From the NCBI GenBank assembly GCA_965212245.1, contig OZ243107.1:2480001-2544000 (forward strand): a stretch of 64,000 bases of DNA. Reading direction: 5' to 3'. This DNA is from CAKZNE01 sp040222435. GTDB lineage: Bacteria; Bacteroidota; Bacteroidia; Flavobacteriales; Schleiferiaceae. Positions within the stretch are counted from its first letter, which is position 1. Every line of letters begins with the position of its first letter. The position numbers were made by a program, and so were the translations under genes. This document shows positions 26,387 to 35,476 of this stretch, in pieces. Below the pieces are notes generated by a model. The model ran no database searches and was not told where the DNA came from. It worked only from the letters and a program-made list of their open reading frames with translations.

Positions 26387-27220
26387 ATGAAAAATATATT
26401 AGTTCCAACCGATTTTTCAGATACCGCCAATCGGGCTGCGGATATAGCCATCGCCATTGCAGAAAAGGCGAAAGCGGAAATTCACTTTCTGCATTTGCAA
26501 GTCACCCCGGTAGAATGGGTGAAACTGGATAAGCGAAAAGAAAAACGTTATCCAGATACCCTTAAACAGATCGGGCACGCCCGGGGGGAACTGCACAAAT
26601 GGGTGAAAAAAGCTGAAGAAAAAGGCCTTATTGCCAAAGACTTTTTGGTGTTTGACGTATCCCGCGATGAAATACTCAAGCACATTCCCCATCACCACCA
26701 CGATTTTGTAGTCATGGGCTCCCACGGAGCCTCCGGAGCCAAAGAACTGTTGATAGGCTCCAATGCCCAAAAGATTTTGAGGCATGCTACAGTGCCTGTG
26801 CTTGTTGTAAAAGAACAGTCCACCTGGCCTATGCAGAATATTGTTTTTGCCTCCAGTTTTGAAGATGATGTGCAAACTGCTTTCCATACCGTGGTAAAGT
26901 TGGCTGACCTCAGTGAAGCCAATATCCATTTACTGTATGTAAATGTACCCTCTGCTTTTGAAGAGACCGATAAGAGTCTTGAAAAAATGAAAGCCTTCCA
27001 CAAATCCTGTCCGCGCAAGGGAACATGTACGCTTAATATTTACAATGCCCTTAACGAAGAAAGAGGCATACTCAGCTTTGCTGAAGCTATAAATGCTGAT
27101 TTGATTGCCATGACAACTCACGGCAGAACAGGCTTTTTAAGCCTGACAGGGAAAAGCATTGCTGAGAGTGTGGCAAACCATTCCGAAACATCTTTGCTGA
27201 GCTTAAATCTTAAGGAGTAG
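26387..27220 (+). CDS. Universal stress protein, tandem UspA domains
   Basis: A 277-residue cytoplasmic protein with two USP domains. The first begins NILVPTDFSDTANRAADIAI and contains DFVVMGSHGASGAKELLIGSNAQKILRHA, the ATP-binding G-2x-G-9x-G(S/T) type motif. The second (from about residue 145) ends with DLIAMTTHGRTGFLSLTGKSIAESV. Tandem USPs of this size are common in Bacteroidota. Its place beside SHOCT and energy genes fits a stress-energy function. Regulation is not visible. Confidence 0.9.
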   Translation: MKNILVPTDFSDTANRAADIAIAIAEKAKAEIHFLHLQVTPVEWVKLDKRKEKRYPDTLKQIGHARGELHKWVKKAEEKGLIAKDFLVFDVSRDEILKHIPHHHHDFVVMGSHGASGAKELLIGSNAQKILRHATVPVLVVKEQSTWPMQNIVFASSFEDDVQTAFHTVVKLADLSEANIHLLYVNVPSAFEETDKSLEKMKAFHKSCPRKGTCTLNIYNALNEERGILSFAEAINADLIAMTTHGRTGFLSLTGKSIAESVANHSETSLLSLNLKE

Positions 27221-27287
27221 GTAAAATACAATTGCTCAAGTGAAATAAAATGGGCAGAACTTTTTTTAATCATTAAACTATAAGGCT

Positions 27288-27545
27288 ATGAAAAATCACA
27301 TGTTATGGATGCTGGTAGGATGCCTGAGCATTTTCCTGCTCCTCTTCCTCTTACCCGTTTTCGGTTTCAATGGCAATAATTCTCTCTTTATTTTCCTGGT
27401 CATTTTTTTCGTGGCGCACCTCTTTATGATGGGCAGGCACGGAGGCCATGGAGGGCATGGGAGCCATTCGGAACATAACCACGAGAGAATTAATCCTAAT
27501 AATCAATCCCAAAACAAAAAAGATCATGCAACACATCAGCATTAA
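27288..27545 (+). CDS. Small membrane protein with His-rich tail (DUF2933-like)
   Basis: An 85-residue protein with two N-terminal helices (MLWMLVGCLSIFLLLFLLP and LFIFLVIFFVAHLFMM) and a Gly/His-rich tail (GRHGGHGGHGSHSEHNHE). This pattern resembles DUF2933 proteins of copper clusters. The last 20 bases overlap the next gene. The His tail probably binds metal; no enzymatic role is expected. Confidence 0.7.
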   Translation: MKNHMLWMLVGCLSIFLLLFLLPVFGFNGNNSLFIFLVIFFVAHLFMMGRHGGHGGHGSHSEHNHERINPNNQSQNKKDHATHQH

Positions 27546-27807
27546 AAAATTTGCCTTCGCCTGGGGCGTAGCAGGCCTTGTATTATACCTGGGCTGTATT
27601 ATCCTTATGAGCACTGTAGGACATGAAGGTACCGTGCTGTTTTTCAACAGCCTCCTCCACGGCCTGGACACCAGCACCATCATCCGCATGGACGTACCCC
27701 TGAGCGAAGCCCTTATCGGCTTGGTTGAAACATTCATTTTAGGCTGGCTCTTTGGGGCATTGATCGCCTCCGTTTACAATTTTTCCTTTAATAAGAAATA
27801 CAATTAA
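27526..27807 (+). CDS. DUF5676 family membrane protein
   Basis: A 93-residue membrane protein with two helices. The ATG at 27526, inside the 3' end of the previous gene, is preferred over the longer frame that begins at 27448 because it gives the usual family length and start (QHISIKKFAFAWGVAGLVLY). Motifs include GLVETFILGWLFGALIASVYN at the end. DUF5676 proteins occur in metal-resistance islands; function unknown. Overlapping genes suggest coupled translation. Confidence 0.7.
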   Translation: MQHISIKKFAFAWGVAGLVLYLGCIILMSTVGHEGTVLFFNSLLHGLDTSTIIRMDVPLSEALIGLVETFILGWLFGALIASVYNFSFNKKYN

Positions 27808-27830
27808 ACTACTGTGATATTTTGCTGCCA

Positions 27831-29162
27831 ATGATTGATCACTGCGATATAGGGGAAAAAGTTTGTCTTCCTTCGGCAGATGCCCCCCGCATAGTGATTA
27901 TCGGAGGTGGTTTTGCAGGGCTTGCCCTGGCAAAAGCTTTAAAAAAGACAAAAGCGCAGGTGGTATTGGTAGACAGGCATAATTTCCATCAATTTCAACC
28001 CCTCTTGTATCAGGTGGCCACCAGTGGGTTGGAGCCGGATAGCATCGTTTTTCCCTTTCGCAAACAAATCAGTGACAACAGAAACACTATATTCCGCTAT
28101 GCCACGGTAGAGCAAATAAACGCAGATCAAAACCGGGTATTAACGGATAAAGGGGTAATTGACTATGACTACCTGGTGATAGCAACCGGCACAAAAACCA
28201 ATTTCTTCGGTCTGTCTGATATCGAAAATGGGGGGCTGGGGATGAAGAGTATCCAGGATGCTTTAAACATTCGGCACATGATGATCCAGAACCTGGAACA
28301 GGCCGCGATCACCTGCGATGAACATGAAAAAGACCTTCTGACCAATTTTATCATTGTGGGAGGCGGCCCTGCCGGGGTGGAAATGGCAGGAGCTTTGGCA
28401 GAATTCAAAAAATACGTACTGCCTGGAGATTATCCTGAATATTCCTCTGAAATAATGGATATCTATTTATTGGAAGCTGGTGATCAACTACTGGCCTCCA
28501 TGTCGGATAAAGCTTCGGAAAAAGCACTGGAATACCTGACACAGCTTGGTGTGAATGTGATACTGAACGAAGCCGTAGCGCACTACGATGGCTCAATGGT
28601 CTCTACAAACTCCGGAAACAAACTATATGCAAAAAACCTGATCTGGACAGCCGGTGTTACGGGCAGTTTTCCCAAAGGAATAGATAAAGAAAGCGTGGTT
28701 CGTGGCAACAGGCTCCGGGTAGATCATACCCTGCGGGTGAAAGGCTACCCCAATATTTTTGCCATTGGAGACATTGCTGCGATGATCACTGAAAAAACTC
28801 CCAAAGGGTATCCGCAAGTGGCTCAGGTAGCTATGCAGCAAGGCAAATACCTGGGTAAAGTAATCCGCAATAAAATAGCCGGCAAAGAGCCCACTCAACC
28901 ATTTGAATACCGGGATAAAGGCTCACTGGCCACCATTGGTAAACGAAGGGCCGTAGCCGACCTGGGCAAGTTCAGGTTTGGTGGATATATAGCCTGGATG
29001 CTATGGTCTGTAGTTCACCTGTTTTCCATTAGTGGTTTCCGAAACAAGTTGATGGTAGCCCTGAACTGGGTTTGGAATTATTTCACCTATGACAAAGGCA
29101 ACCGGTTGATAATAAGAGAATATCAAGGCAAAGCATTTAAAAAAGAAGTGCCGGATGATTGA
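27831..29162 (+). CDS. ndh: Type II NADH dehydrogenase (NDH-2)
   Basis: A 443-residue FAD-dependent NADH:quinone oxidoreductase. FAD-binding GGGFAGLALAKALK lies near residue 25, the second Rossmann motif GGGPAGVEMAGALAEF near 185, and the FAD/quinone-side motif NIFAIGDIAAM near 310. A C-terminal amphipathic segment (GYIAWMLWSVVHLFSISGFRN) serves membrane association. It moves electrons from NADH to quinone without pumping protons. ATG 27831 is chosen over a TTG nine bases upstream. Fe-S-free NDH-2 would be less copper-sensitive than complex I (general knowledge plus inference), which fits this island. Confidence 0.9.
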   Translation: MIDHCDIGEKVCLPSADAPRIVIIGGGFAGLALAKALKKTKAQVVLVDRHNFHQFQPLLYQVATSGLEPDSIVFPFRKQISDNRNTIFRYATVEQINADQNRVLTDKGVIDYDYLVIATGTKTNFFGLSDIENGGLGMKSIQDALNIRHMMIQNLEQAAITCDEHEKDLLTNFIIVGGGPAGVEMAGALAEFKKYVLPGDYPEYSSEIMDIYLLEAGDQLLASMSDKASEKALEYLTQLGVNVILNEAVAHYDGSMVSTNSGNKLYAKNLIWTAGVTGSFPKGIDKESVVRGNRLRVDHTLRVKGYPNIFAIGDIAAMITEKTPKGYPQVAQVAMQQGKYLGKVIRNKIAGKEPTQPFEYRDKGSLATIGKRRAVADLGKFRFGGYIAWMLWSVVHLFSISGFRNKLMVALNWVWNYFTYDKGNRLIIREYQGKAFKKEVPDD

Positions 29163-29195
29163 TTGACTCCAAAACTTATAAAACATCCAACAATA

Positions 29196-29753
29196 ATGAT
29201 CCATAAACGAAACTCTGGATACTTTTTAAAAGAACTGCTCAAACATATGAGCTCCGCTTTTGTACTGGTCGTTACCATAGCCATCGTATACGTGTACCTC
29301 ATGCAGTTCGTAGATCATGCGCTAAACTGGGTGCCTTATCTGATTGTTTTATTCGCACTCATTAAAACTATATACTTTACATTTTTCACCTTCAGGCAGG
29401 TCAATAAATCCATCAAGCAATGTCATTCATTTAGGCAATTGCTCTGGGTTTTTGGTTTGCTGGTATTACTTATAATATTCTCCTATGCCGCAGATTTTAA
29501 CTGCATGGCCGCTACCAATCCGGCCTCCTTTCAAGGTTTGGAAACAGCACAAAGTCTGGGTCACCTTAATGCTTTGTTCGAATTCTTCTATTTCAGTGTG
29601 GTCACATTTGCTGCCATAGGTTATGGCGACATCGTACCCTTAACCTCTCCAGCCAAGATATTGGTAATCATGGAGATAGGTCAAAGCTTTATACTGATCG
29701 TATTCGGACTATCCAACATAAATAACATTCATACTACAATCAAAAATCAATAA
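29196..29753 (+). CDS. Two-helix potassium channel protein
   Basis: A 185-residue ion channel. Helices at about 25-45, 50-68, 85-105 and 145-170 surround the pore with selectivity filter TFAAIGYGDIVP. Of the Kch/KcsA (ion_trans_2) type. I chose ATG 29196; an in-frame TTG lies at 29163. It may adjust membrane potential next to NDH-2. Only two bases separate it from the GAPDH gene, so they share a transcript. Confidence 0.85.
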   Translation: MIHKRNSGYFLKELLKHMSSAFVLVVTIAIVYVYLMQFVDHALNWVPYLIVLFALIKTIYFTFFTFRQVNKSIKQCHSFRQLLWVFGLLVLLIIFSYAADFNCMAATNPASFQGLETAQSLGHLNALFEFFYFSVVTFAAIGYGDIVPLTSPAKILVIMEIGQSFILIVFGLSNINNIHTTIKNQ

Positions 29754-29754
29754 C

Positions 29755-30777
29755 ATGATTAAAAAGAAAATAGCACTTATAGGATATGGCGTAATCGGCA
29801 AAAGAGTAGCCGATGCCATCGCTCTGCAAAACGATATAGCACTCAGTGGAGTTTGTGATGTGATCAGCGACTGGCGCATCCAGGCTGCTGTAGATAAAGG
29901 ATATTTGGTATATGCCGCTACCAAAGAAGCTGCACTCCAAATGGAGCAGGCGGGAATCCCGGTAGTCGGTAATATGCAAGACCTGCTGGATATGGCAGAC
30001 CTGGTGGTAGATTGTACGCCCAAGAAGATAGCCGCACAAAATGTAGAAACCTATAAAGAGCGGGGAATAAAATTTATCCTGCAAGGAGGCGAAAAACACA
30101 AAACCACCGGTCACTCTTTTAGTGCAGAAAATAATTATGCTTCTGCCCTGAACCGGGACAGCACACGGGTGGTCTCCTGCAACACTACCTCCATTTTGCG
30201 TACGCTTACCGCGCTTAAAAAAGCAGATCTGTTGCAAAGTGCCCGGGGCACACTGTTGCGCAGGGCAACCGACCCATGGGAGAGCCATTTGGGCGGGATC
30301 ATGAATACCCTGGTTCCTGAAAGAGATATTCCCAGCCACCAGGGGCCGGATGCACAGAGTGTAGATCCCGAACTGGACGTAGTAACCATGGCCGTAAAGG
30401 TGCCGGAAACGCTGAGCCACCTGCACTATTGGAATGTGCGGCTAAGCCGTAAAACCACTAAGGAAGAAGTGCTCAAAGCTCTCCGAACCTCTACCCGTAT
30501 TACGTTTATCCAATATGCTGACGGTTTGGTTTCCAACAACACCGTAAAGGAAAAGTACCTGGATATGGGCAGGCCGTGGGGTGATATGTACGAAGTCGCC
30601 CTGTGGGAGGATATGCTAAAGGTAGAAGGCGATGAACTCTATTACGCCTACCTGGTGGACAACCAGGCCATTGTAATACCGGAAACCATAGATGCCATCC
30701 GCGCCCTCACCGGAATTGAAGAAAGCGCAGAGAAATCCATTCATAAAACCAATCAAAGCCTCGGCATCAAAGTATGA
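29755..30777 (+). CDS. Type II (archaeal-type) glyceraldehyde-3-phosphate dehydrogenase
   Basis: A 340-residue enzyme of the archaeal GAPDH class, which oxidises glyceraldehyde-3-phosphate to 1,3-bisphosphoglycerate using NAD(P). The N-terminus has the Rossmann motif LIGYGVIGKRVADAI, and the active Cys142 lies in VVSCNTTSILRT. Other conserved parts are LLRRATDPWESHLGG and PSHQGPDAQSV. Bacterial type I GAPDH looks quite different (SCTTNCLAP). The family is found sporadically in bacteria, so transfer is likely. It overlaps the next gene by four bases. It may replace or bypass the housekeeping enzyme under stress. Confidence 0.92.
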   Translation: MIKKKIALIGYGVIGKRVADAIALQNDIALSGVCDVISDWRIQAAVDKGYLVYAATKEAALQMEQAGIPVVGNMQDLLDMADLVVDCTPKKIAAQNVETYKERGIKFILQGGEKHKTTGHSFSAENNYASALNRDSTRVVSCNTTSILRTLTALKKADLLQSARGTLLRRATDPWESHLGGIMNTLVPERDIPSHQGPDAQSVDPELDVVTMAVKVPETLSHLHYWNVRLSRKTTKEEVLKALRTSTRITFIQYADGLVSNNTVKEKYLDMGRPWGDMYEVALWEDMLKVEGDELYYAYLVDNQAIVIPETIDAIRALTGIEESAEKSIHKTNQSLGIKV

Positions 30778-32135
30778 GCATTTTTGATTCAGAGATAAAA
30801 AGCCTTAAATCGCTGAACACCTACCTGCAAAAGCTGGTAGAAAACCGGCTCTGGCTAAAAGTGATCATTGCCTTGTTTTTGGGAGTAGGCCTTGGTCTTT
30901 TGCTCAGCCCCCAAAATGGCTGGTTGACCAAGAGTACAGCCGATATTTTGGGCAACTGGCTGGCCCTGCCGGGTATACTGTTCCTAAAGCTGGTGCAGAT
31001 GATCATGATCCCCCTTATTGTGGCTTCCATTATCACCGGCATTGCCAGCAACGATAAGGAAAACTTGAAGAAGCTGGGAGGCGGTGTGCTTCTTTATTTT
31101 GTGGGTACCACCACCATTTCCGTAACCATAGGCGTGGTACTGGCCACACTTTTCAAATCGGGCAGCTACCTGCACCGGCAAGCAACAGCCGAACATGCCA
31201 ATGAACTGGCCGGAGCTGTTCAGGGAGGTGCGGAGCTTTCCTTTGGTATTAGCAGCATACCCGGTGCCATTTCCAATCTACTGCCCGAAAACCCGCTGGC
31301 GGCCATGGTTAGTGGCGAAATGCTCAGCATCGTGATATTTACCATTATCATAGGCGTGGCAGTACTGGCCTTGCCAGGTGATTTACTGCGTCCGGTAAAA
31401 TTACTGCTCAGTGCCATTCAGGAAATATGCATGACGGTTGTAAAGTGGGCCATGAAACTGGTACCCCTGGCCGTATTTGGCCTGATGGCACAACTTACCT
31501 CAAGTGTGGGGCTAAGTTCGTTGGCCGGATTGGGGTATTACGTGCTGGTGGTATTGGGCGGGTTATTAGTACTGGTGGGCGTTTACCTTACATTGGTGGC
31601 CGTGCTTGGCAAAAGCAACCCCATTCACTTTCTGCGCAAGATCAGGGATGTACAACTACTTGCCTTTTCGACTACCAGCTCGGCAGCCGTAATGCCACTT
31701 TCACTTAAAACAGCGGAGGAAGAGCTAAAAGTGGACAAATCCATCAGTAACTTTATTATCCCCATTGGAGCCACGGTCAATATGGATGGTACTGCCCTTT
31801 ATCAAACAGTTACCACCCTCTTTATTGCCCAGGCTTACGGTTTGGAAATGAGCCTGCTCAACATTATTGCAGTGGTCATTACCATTGTGGCTGCCTCTAT
31901 TGGTACCCCGGCCATTCCGGGCGGTGGAGTGGTCATTTTGGCCTCGGTGCTCAGCAGTGTAGGCATTCCTGCCGAAGGCATCATCATCATTATTGGTGTA
32001 GAGCGCTTGCTGGGCATGTTCCGCACAGCCGTAAACGTAACCGGAGACCTAACCGCCTGTATGGTATTTAACCGCTGGTACGGTAAAAAACCGGCCATTG
32101 CACCCCATTCTAATTTTAAAGCAGCAACACAATGA
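30774..32135 (+). CDS. Dicarboxylate/amino acid:cation symporter (DAACS)
   Basis: A 453-residue inner-membrane symporter of the GltP/DctA family. It shows the re-entrant loop with AFSTTSSAAVMPLSL, the NMDGTALY motif (GATVNMDGTALYQTVTTLF) and the C-terminal region with GTPAIPGGGVVIL and NVTGDLTACMV. Length is normal. Substrate is a C4-dicarboxylate or acidic amino acid. Start overlaps the GAPDH stop (ATGA), and its stop overlaps the next start, so it is in the same operon. An N-terminal 30-residue charged extension is present. Confidence 0.9.
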   Translation: MSIFDSEIKSLKSLNTYLQKLVENRLWLKVIIALFLGVGLGLLLSPQNGWLTKSTADILGNWLALPGILFLKLVQMIMIPLIVASIITGIASNDKENLKKLGGGVLLYFVGTTTISVTIGVVLATLFKSGSYLHRQATAEHANELAGAVQGGAELSFGISSIPGAISNLLPENPLAAMVSGEMLSIVIFTIIIGVAVLALPGDLLRPVKLLLSAIQEICMTVVKWAMKLVPLAVFGLMAQLTSSVGLSSLAGLGYYVLVVLGGLLVLVGVYLTLVAVLGKSNPIHFLRKIRDVQLLAFSTTSSAAVMPLSLKTAEEELKVDKSISNFIIPIGATVNMDGTALYQTVTTLFIAQAYGLEMSLLNIIAVVITIVAASIGTPAIPGGGVVILASVLSSVGIPAEGIIIIIGVERLLGMFRTAVNVTGDLTACMVFNRWYGKKPAIAPHSNFKAATQ

Positions 32136-32617
32136 AAACAATGAATCTGATCCTGCTGATGGCAGGAACAATAGCTTTCGCAGCCTGCAACAACAACCCT
32201 CAAAACGAGCATAACAACCACGACCATTCCCAAATGGAAGAACGCCAGAACGGCATAGATAAGGCAGGTAATCCCAATCACCGGGAACACGAACACAAAA
32301 TGAGTGCGCAGGGCGGAACCGGTAATTATGTGGTGGGCGACCAGGTGCCTGCTAAGCAGGTATGTATGGTGAACGATGCCTATATGGCCAAAGATCAGAT
32401 TCCTGTGCCGGTAAATGGCAAAACCTACTACGGCTGCTGCCAGATGTGTGTAAAAACACTGAACGAACAGGAAACTGCACGCATGGCCACCGACCCACAA
32501 ACAGGTGAAAAAGTGGACAAGACCGAAGCCTACATCGTGCTGCTGGACAAAGAGGGAACGATAGCATACTTTAAAAACGAGGCCAACGCCACAGCTTACG
32601 CCAAAAGCGGAAACTGA
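32132..32617 (+). CDS. Metal-binding lipoprotein with TRASH/YHS-like Cys motif
   Basis: A 161-residue lipoprotein (lipobox FAACNNN, Cys19) with a His-rich start (EHNNHDHSQMEE, HREHEHKM). The C-terminal half has VCMVND ... TYYGCCQMCVKTL, a Cys pattern close to TRASH/YHS domains that bind copper or other soft metals. It is coupled (ATGA) to the symporter gene and followed by another His-rich lipoprotein. Likely periplasmic metal binding or sensing. Exact family uncertain. Confidence 0.7.
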   Translation: MKTMNLILLMAGTIAFAACNNNPQNEHNNHDHSQMEERQNGIDKAGNPNHREHEHKMSAQGGTGNYVVGDQVPAKQVCMVNDAYMAKDQIPVPVNGKTYYGCCQMCVKTLNEQETARMATDPQTGEKVDKTEAYIVLLDKEGTIAYFKNEANATAYAKSGN

Positions 32618-32641
32618 TCAAAATCTAAAAAATAAACAGCA

Positions 32642-33355
32642 ATGAACACGATGAAATCAATTTTGATGGCAACTACCATAGCAGCTCTGATGCTGCTAGG
32701 TGCCTGCAACGGCAATCAACAGAACGAACATGGTGACCACGAACACCATGATGAAATGGAAGCCACAGAAGCAGGGCATGACCATTCCATAATGGAAGAA
32801 CATCACAATAAAATGGAGCAGGGAGAAAATATCCATCGCCAACACACCTCCATCCGGGATAATTTTGCCAATCAGGACATCATTATTCTGGACGATCCTT
32901 ACCGCGCAGATGCTGCTGTCAATCAAGACTTAGAGGAAGTAGTGGACGCTTATCTCGAAATGAAAAATGCTTTGGTAAACAGCAATGTTGCAGCAGCAGA
33001 TAAGGCCGCAGTGGAAATGGCTGAAAAAGTAGCGGCAGTGGACGGTTCTTCCCTTAAAACCAAAGGCACGGAAGCCTGGGAACAACACTCCTCGCTTTAC
33101 ACCGCTAAACTGGCAGAGTTGCAGCACGTAAAGAACCTAGAGGAGAAGCGCTCTTACTTCAGCCATATCTCCGAAATAGTGTACTGCACAGTAAAGAGTT
33201 TCGACCTGAAAAAAGATATGGAGCTCTACGCCACCTATTGCCCTATGGCTTTTGAAGGCAAGGGCGCTTATTGGATGGCAGAGGCCAGGGAAGTCCGTAA
33301 CCCCTACTTTGGTGAAAAGATGATGCAATGTGGTGAGGTAAAAGAAGAATTATAA
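32642..33355 (+). CDS. His-rich lipoprotein with DUF3347 domain
   Basis: A 237-residue lipoprotein (lipobox LLGACNG, Cys22). Residues 28-65 are His/Glu/Met-rich (EHGDHEHHDEMEATEAGHDH). From about residue 95 a DUF3347 domain follows, ending YATYCPMAFEGKGAYWMAE and NPYFGEKMMQCGEV, as in the proteins at 14175 and 16143. Third DUF3347 copy of the window. Its role is likely periplasmic copper binding; it belongs to the GAPDH-symporter operon by spacing (24 bases). Confidence 0.8.
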   Translation: MNTMKSILMATTIAALMLLGACNGNQQNEHGDHEHHDEMEATEAGHDHSIMEEHHNKMEQGENIHRQHTSIRDNFANQDIIILDDPYRADAAVNQDLEEVVDAYLEMKNALVNSNVAAADKAAVEMAEKVAAVDGSSLKTKGTEAWEQHSSLYTAKLAELQHVKNLEEKRSYFSHISEIVYCTVKSFDLKKDMELYATYCPMAFEGKGAYWMAEAREVRNPYFGEKMMQCGEVKEEL

Positions 33356-33358
33356 GGA

Positions 33359-34340
33359 ATGGACAAAAATGTAAAACACATTGGCATTTTTACCTCAGGG
33401 GGGCGATTCCCCGGGGATGAATGCCGCCCTCTATGGAGCGACCAAAGCAGCCATATCTGAAGGTATCAAAATTACCGGCATCCGCAGGGGCTATGAAGGA
33501 ATGATTGATGGAGACTTTGTGGCACTTGATGGGAAAGTACTTCAAAAAGCGGTGCACCGGGGCGGCACCCTGCTCAAAACAGCCCGCAGTGAACGCTTCC
33601 GTAAGTTGGAAGGCCGAAAGGCAGCCCTGCAAAAGCTACAAGAAAAAGGAATAGACGCCCTTATTGCCATAGGCGGAGACGGTACTTTTAAAGGACTACT
33701 GGCATTTTCTGAAATATACAAATTCCCTTTTATCGGAATTCCGGGAACTATTGACAATGATCTTACAGGCTCTGACTACACCCTGGGTTTTGATACGGCT
33801 GTAAATACCGCCATTCAAAACATTGATAAGATCAGGGACACCGCTGAATCGCACAATCGGGTATTTTTGGTAGAGGTGATGGGGCGCGACTCGGGCTACA
33901 TTGCCATCCACAGTGGTTTGGGTACAGGGGCCGATGGTATTCTTATACCCGAAAGTGCTGATGACTTTATCCGGCTGCTTGATAAGGTACGCCATTATCA
34001 GAGTGAAGAAACATTGATCGTAGTAGTCTCCGAAGGAGATGAACTGGGCGTAGATCTGGTGGCTTCCAAAATTAGGGAGGTGAACCCCACAGTGGATTTA
34101 CGGATAACCACCCTAGGTCATGTGCAACGGGGTGGCAGCCCCTCGGCTGCTGACCGCGTGTTGGGGATACGTTTGGGAGCTGCGGCAGTAGAAGCCTTAG
34201 TGAAGGGAGAGAGCAATGCCATGGCGGGGCTTGTCAATAATCAACTGAGCCTGACCTCTTTTGGAGAGGTTGTAAAACACCATCAGATAGATGATGGACT
34301 ACGTGGGCTTTTGCAAATATTCTCTCAAAATAATATATGA
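33359..34340 (+). CDS. pfkA: 6-phosphofructokinase, frameshifted near start
   Basis: An ATP-dependent phosphofructokinase of about 326 residues when corrected. Conserved parts: SPGMNAALYGATKAA, AIGGDGTFKGLLAF, IPGTIDNDLTGSDYTLGFDTAV (catalytic Asp), MGRDSGYIAIHSGLG, HVQRGGSPSAADR. The expected start is the ATG at 33359 (DKNVKHIGIFTSGG), but a run of six G (33398-33403) shifts the frame; five G would join it to the rest. Without correction, translation would need to begin at a TTG at 33381 and would lose the first beta strand. This may be a sequencing error, a mutation or a +1 frameshift. It is coupled to the dehydrogenase gene (ATGA). Confidence 0.85.
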
Positions 34341-35332
34341 TGAAAGTAACCAACTACAGCACCCATAAATTTGATAAACCCAGCCTGGAAAAAGCCAATG
34401 CAGGCAAACATGATATCCAATGGCTGGATGTACGACTTACAGAAGAAACCGCAATATTAGCTGAGGGTAGCCAGGCCATATGCCTATTTGCCGGAGACGA
34501 TGCCTCAGCTTCCGTCCTTGAAAAGCTTCAAGGGTTCGGTATCAAATACATCGCTTTGCGGTCGGCAGGTTTTAACCACGTGGACCTACAGAAAGCCAAA
34601 GAACTGGGCATACAAGTGGCGCGTGTACCCGCCTATTCGCCCTATGCCATTGCCGAGCACGCAACTGCCCTTATTTTGGCTCTTAACCGCAAGCTGATCC
34701 GTGCCAACCGCAGGGTAATGGAACAAAACTTTTCGCTGGACGGCCTGACGGGTTTTGACCTCAACGGAAAAACCGTAGGCATTATAGGCGTAGGTAAAAT
34801 AGGTGCCGTGCTGGTTCGTATTTTGGATGGTTTTGGCTGCCGCATCCTGGCACACGATCTTGAGCCAGGTTTGGAATTACAACAGAAATTCGGACTGGAA
34901 TATGTAAGCTGTGAGCAGTTGTGTACCGAAAGCGACATCATCAGCCTGCACGTGCCCCTTACCGAAAAAACCAGGTACATCATCAACCAACGAAAAATTG
35001 AAAGGATGAAGAAGGGGGTGATGCTCATCAACACCAGCCGGGGCGGACTGGTAGATACCAAGGCTGTAATTGCAGCATTGAAAACCGGCCACATCGGTTA
35101 TTTCGGGATGGACGTGTACGAGGAGGAAGAAGGTCTTTTTTTCGAAGACCATTCCGAAGATATTTTGCAGGACGATACCATTGCGCGGCTGATGACTTTT
35201 AAGAACGTGCTTATCACCAGCCACCAGGCCTTTCTTACCGAAACCGCCCTTCAGAATATTGCTGAAACCACTATTTATAATCTTGACTGTTTTGAAAAGA
35301 AAATCAACAATAATAATGAACTGATTCTTTAA
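34337..35332 (+). CDS. ldhA: D-lactate dehydrogenase / 2-hydroxyacid dehydrogenase
   Basis: A 331-residue NAD-dependent D-2-hydroxyacid dehydrogenase. The Rossmann motif GKTVGIIGVGKIGAVLVRIL, the substrate Arg in NTSRGGLVDT, the Glu region GMDVYEEEEGLFFEDHSED and the catalytic His in SHQAFLTETAL are present. The EEEEGLFFEDHS insertion is characteristic of LdhA-type D-lactate dehydrogenases, and ALRSAGFNHVDL also fits. It reduces pyruvate to D-lactate and restores NAD+. It overlaps the phosphofructokinase by four bases, so the two form a fermentative pair. The next operon begins after 144 bases. Confidence 0.92.
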   Translation: MMKVTNYSTHKFDKPSLEKANAGKHDIQWLDVRLTEETAILAEGSQAICLFAGDDASASVLEKLQGFGIKYIALRSAGFNHVDLQKAKELGIQVARVPAYSPYAIAEHATALILALNRKLIRANRRVMEQNFSLDGLTGFDLNGKTVGIIGVGKIGAVLVRILDGFGCRILAHDLEPGLELQQKFGLEYVSCEQLCTESDIISLHVPLTEKTRYIINQRKIERMKKGVMLINTSRGGLVDTKAVIAALKTGHIGYFGMDVYEEEEGLFFEDHSEDILQDDTIARLMTFKNVLITSHQAFLTETALQNIAETTIYNLDCFEKKINNNNELIL

Positions 35333-35445
35333 GGTTTAAGGAGTCTCTTACACTGTCTAAAAGCGTTTTTATAATTTTAGTTGCTCATCGTAATTTCATA
35401 CAAGGAAAGCGGGATATCATAAATACCCCCTGAACTGATATTCTA

Positions 35446-35469
35446 ACTTTAACATTCCATTGTTAAAGT
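35446..35469 (+). promoter_or_regulatory. Palindromic operator/promoter of the nucleotide-salvage operon
   Basis: Inverted repeat ACTTTAACA-TTCCAT-TGTTAAAGT (9-base arms, 6-base loop) just before the ATG at 35477. Its left arm overlaps TAACTTTA (35444-35451), which resembles the -7 box TAnnTTTG. The palindrome would cover the -7 box and the transcription start, as an operator should. No dedicated regulator gene lies next to it; the ATP-cone gene itself is the first gene. Confidence 0.5.
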
Positions 35470-35476
35470 AGATTTA

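Noticed and set aside
31835..32500. 221-codon minus-strand frame across the symporter and lipoprotein genes
   Set aside because: It overlaps two well-supported genes and has no recognisable features.
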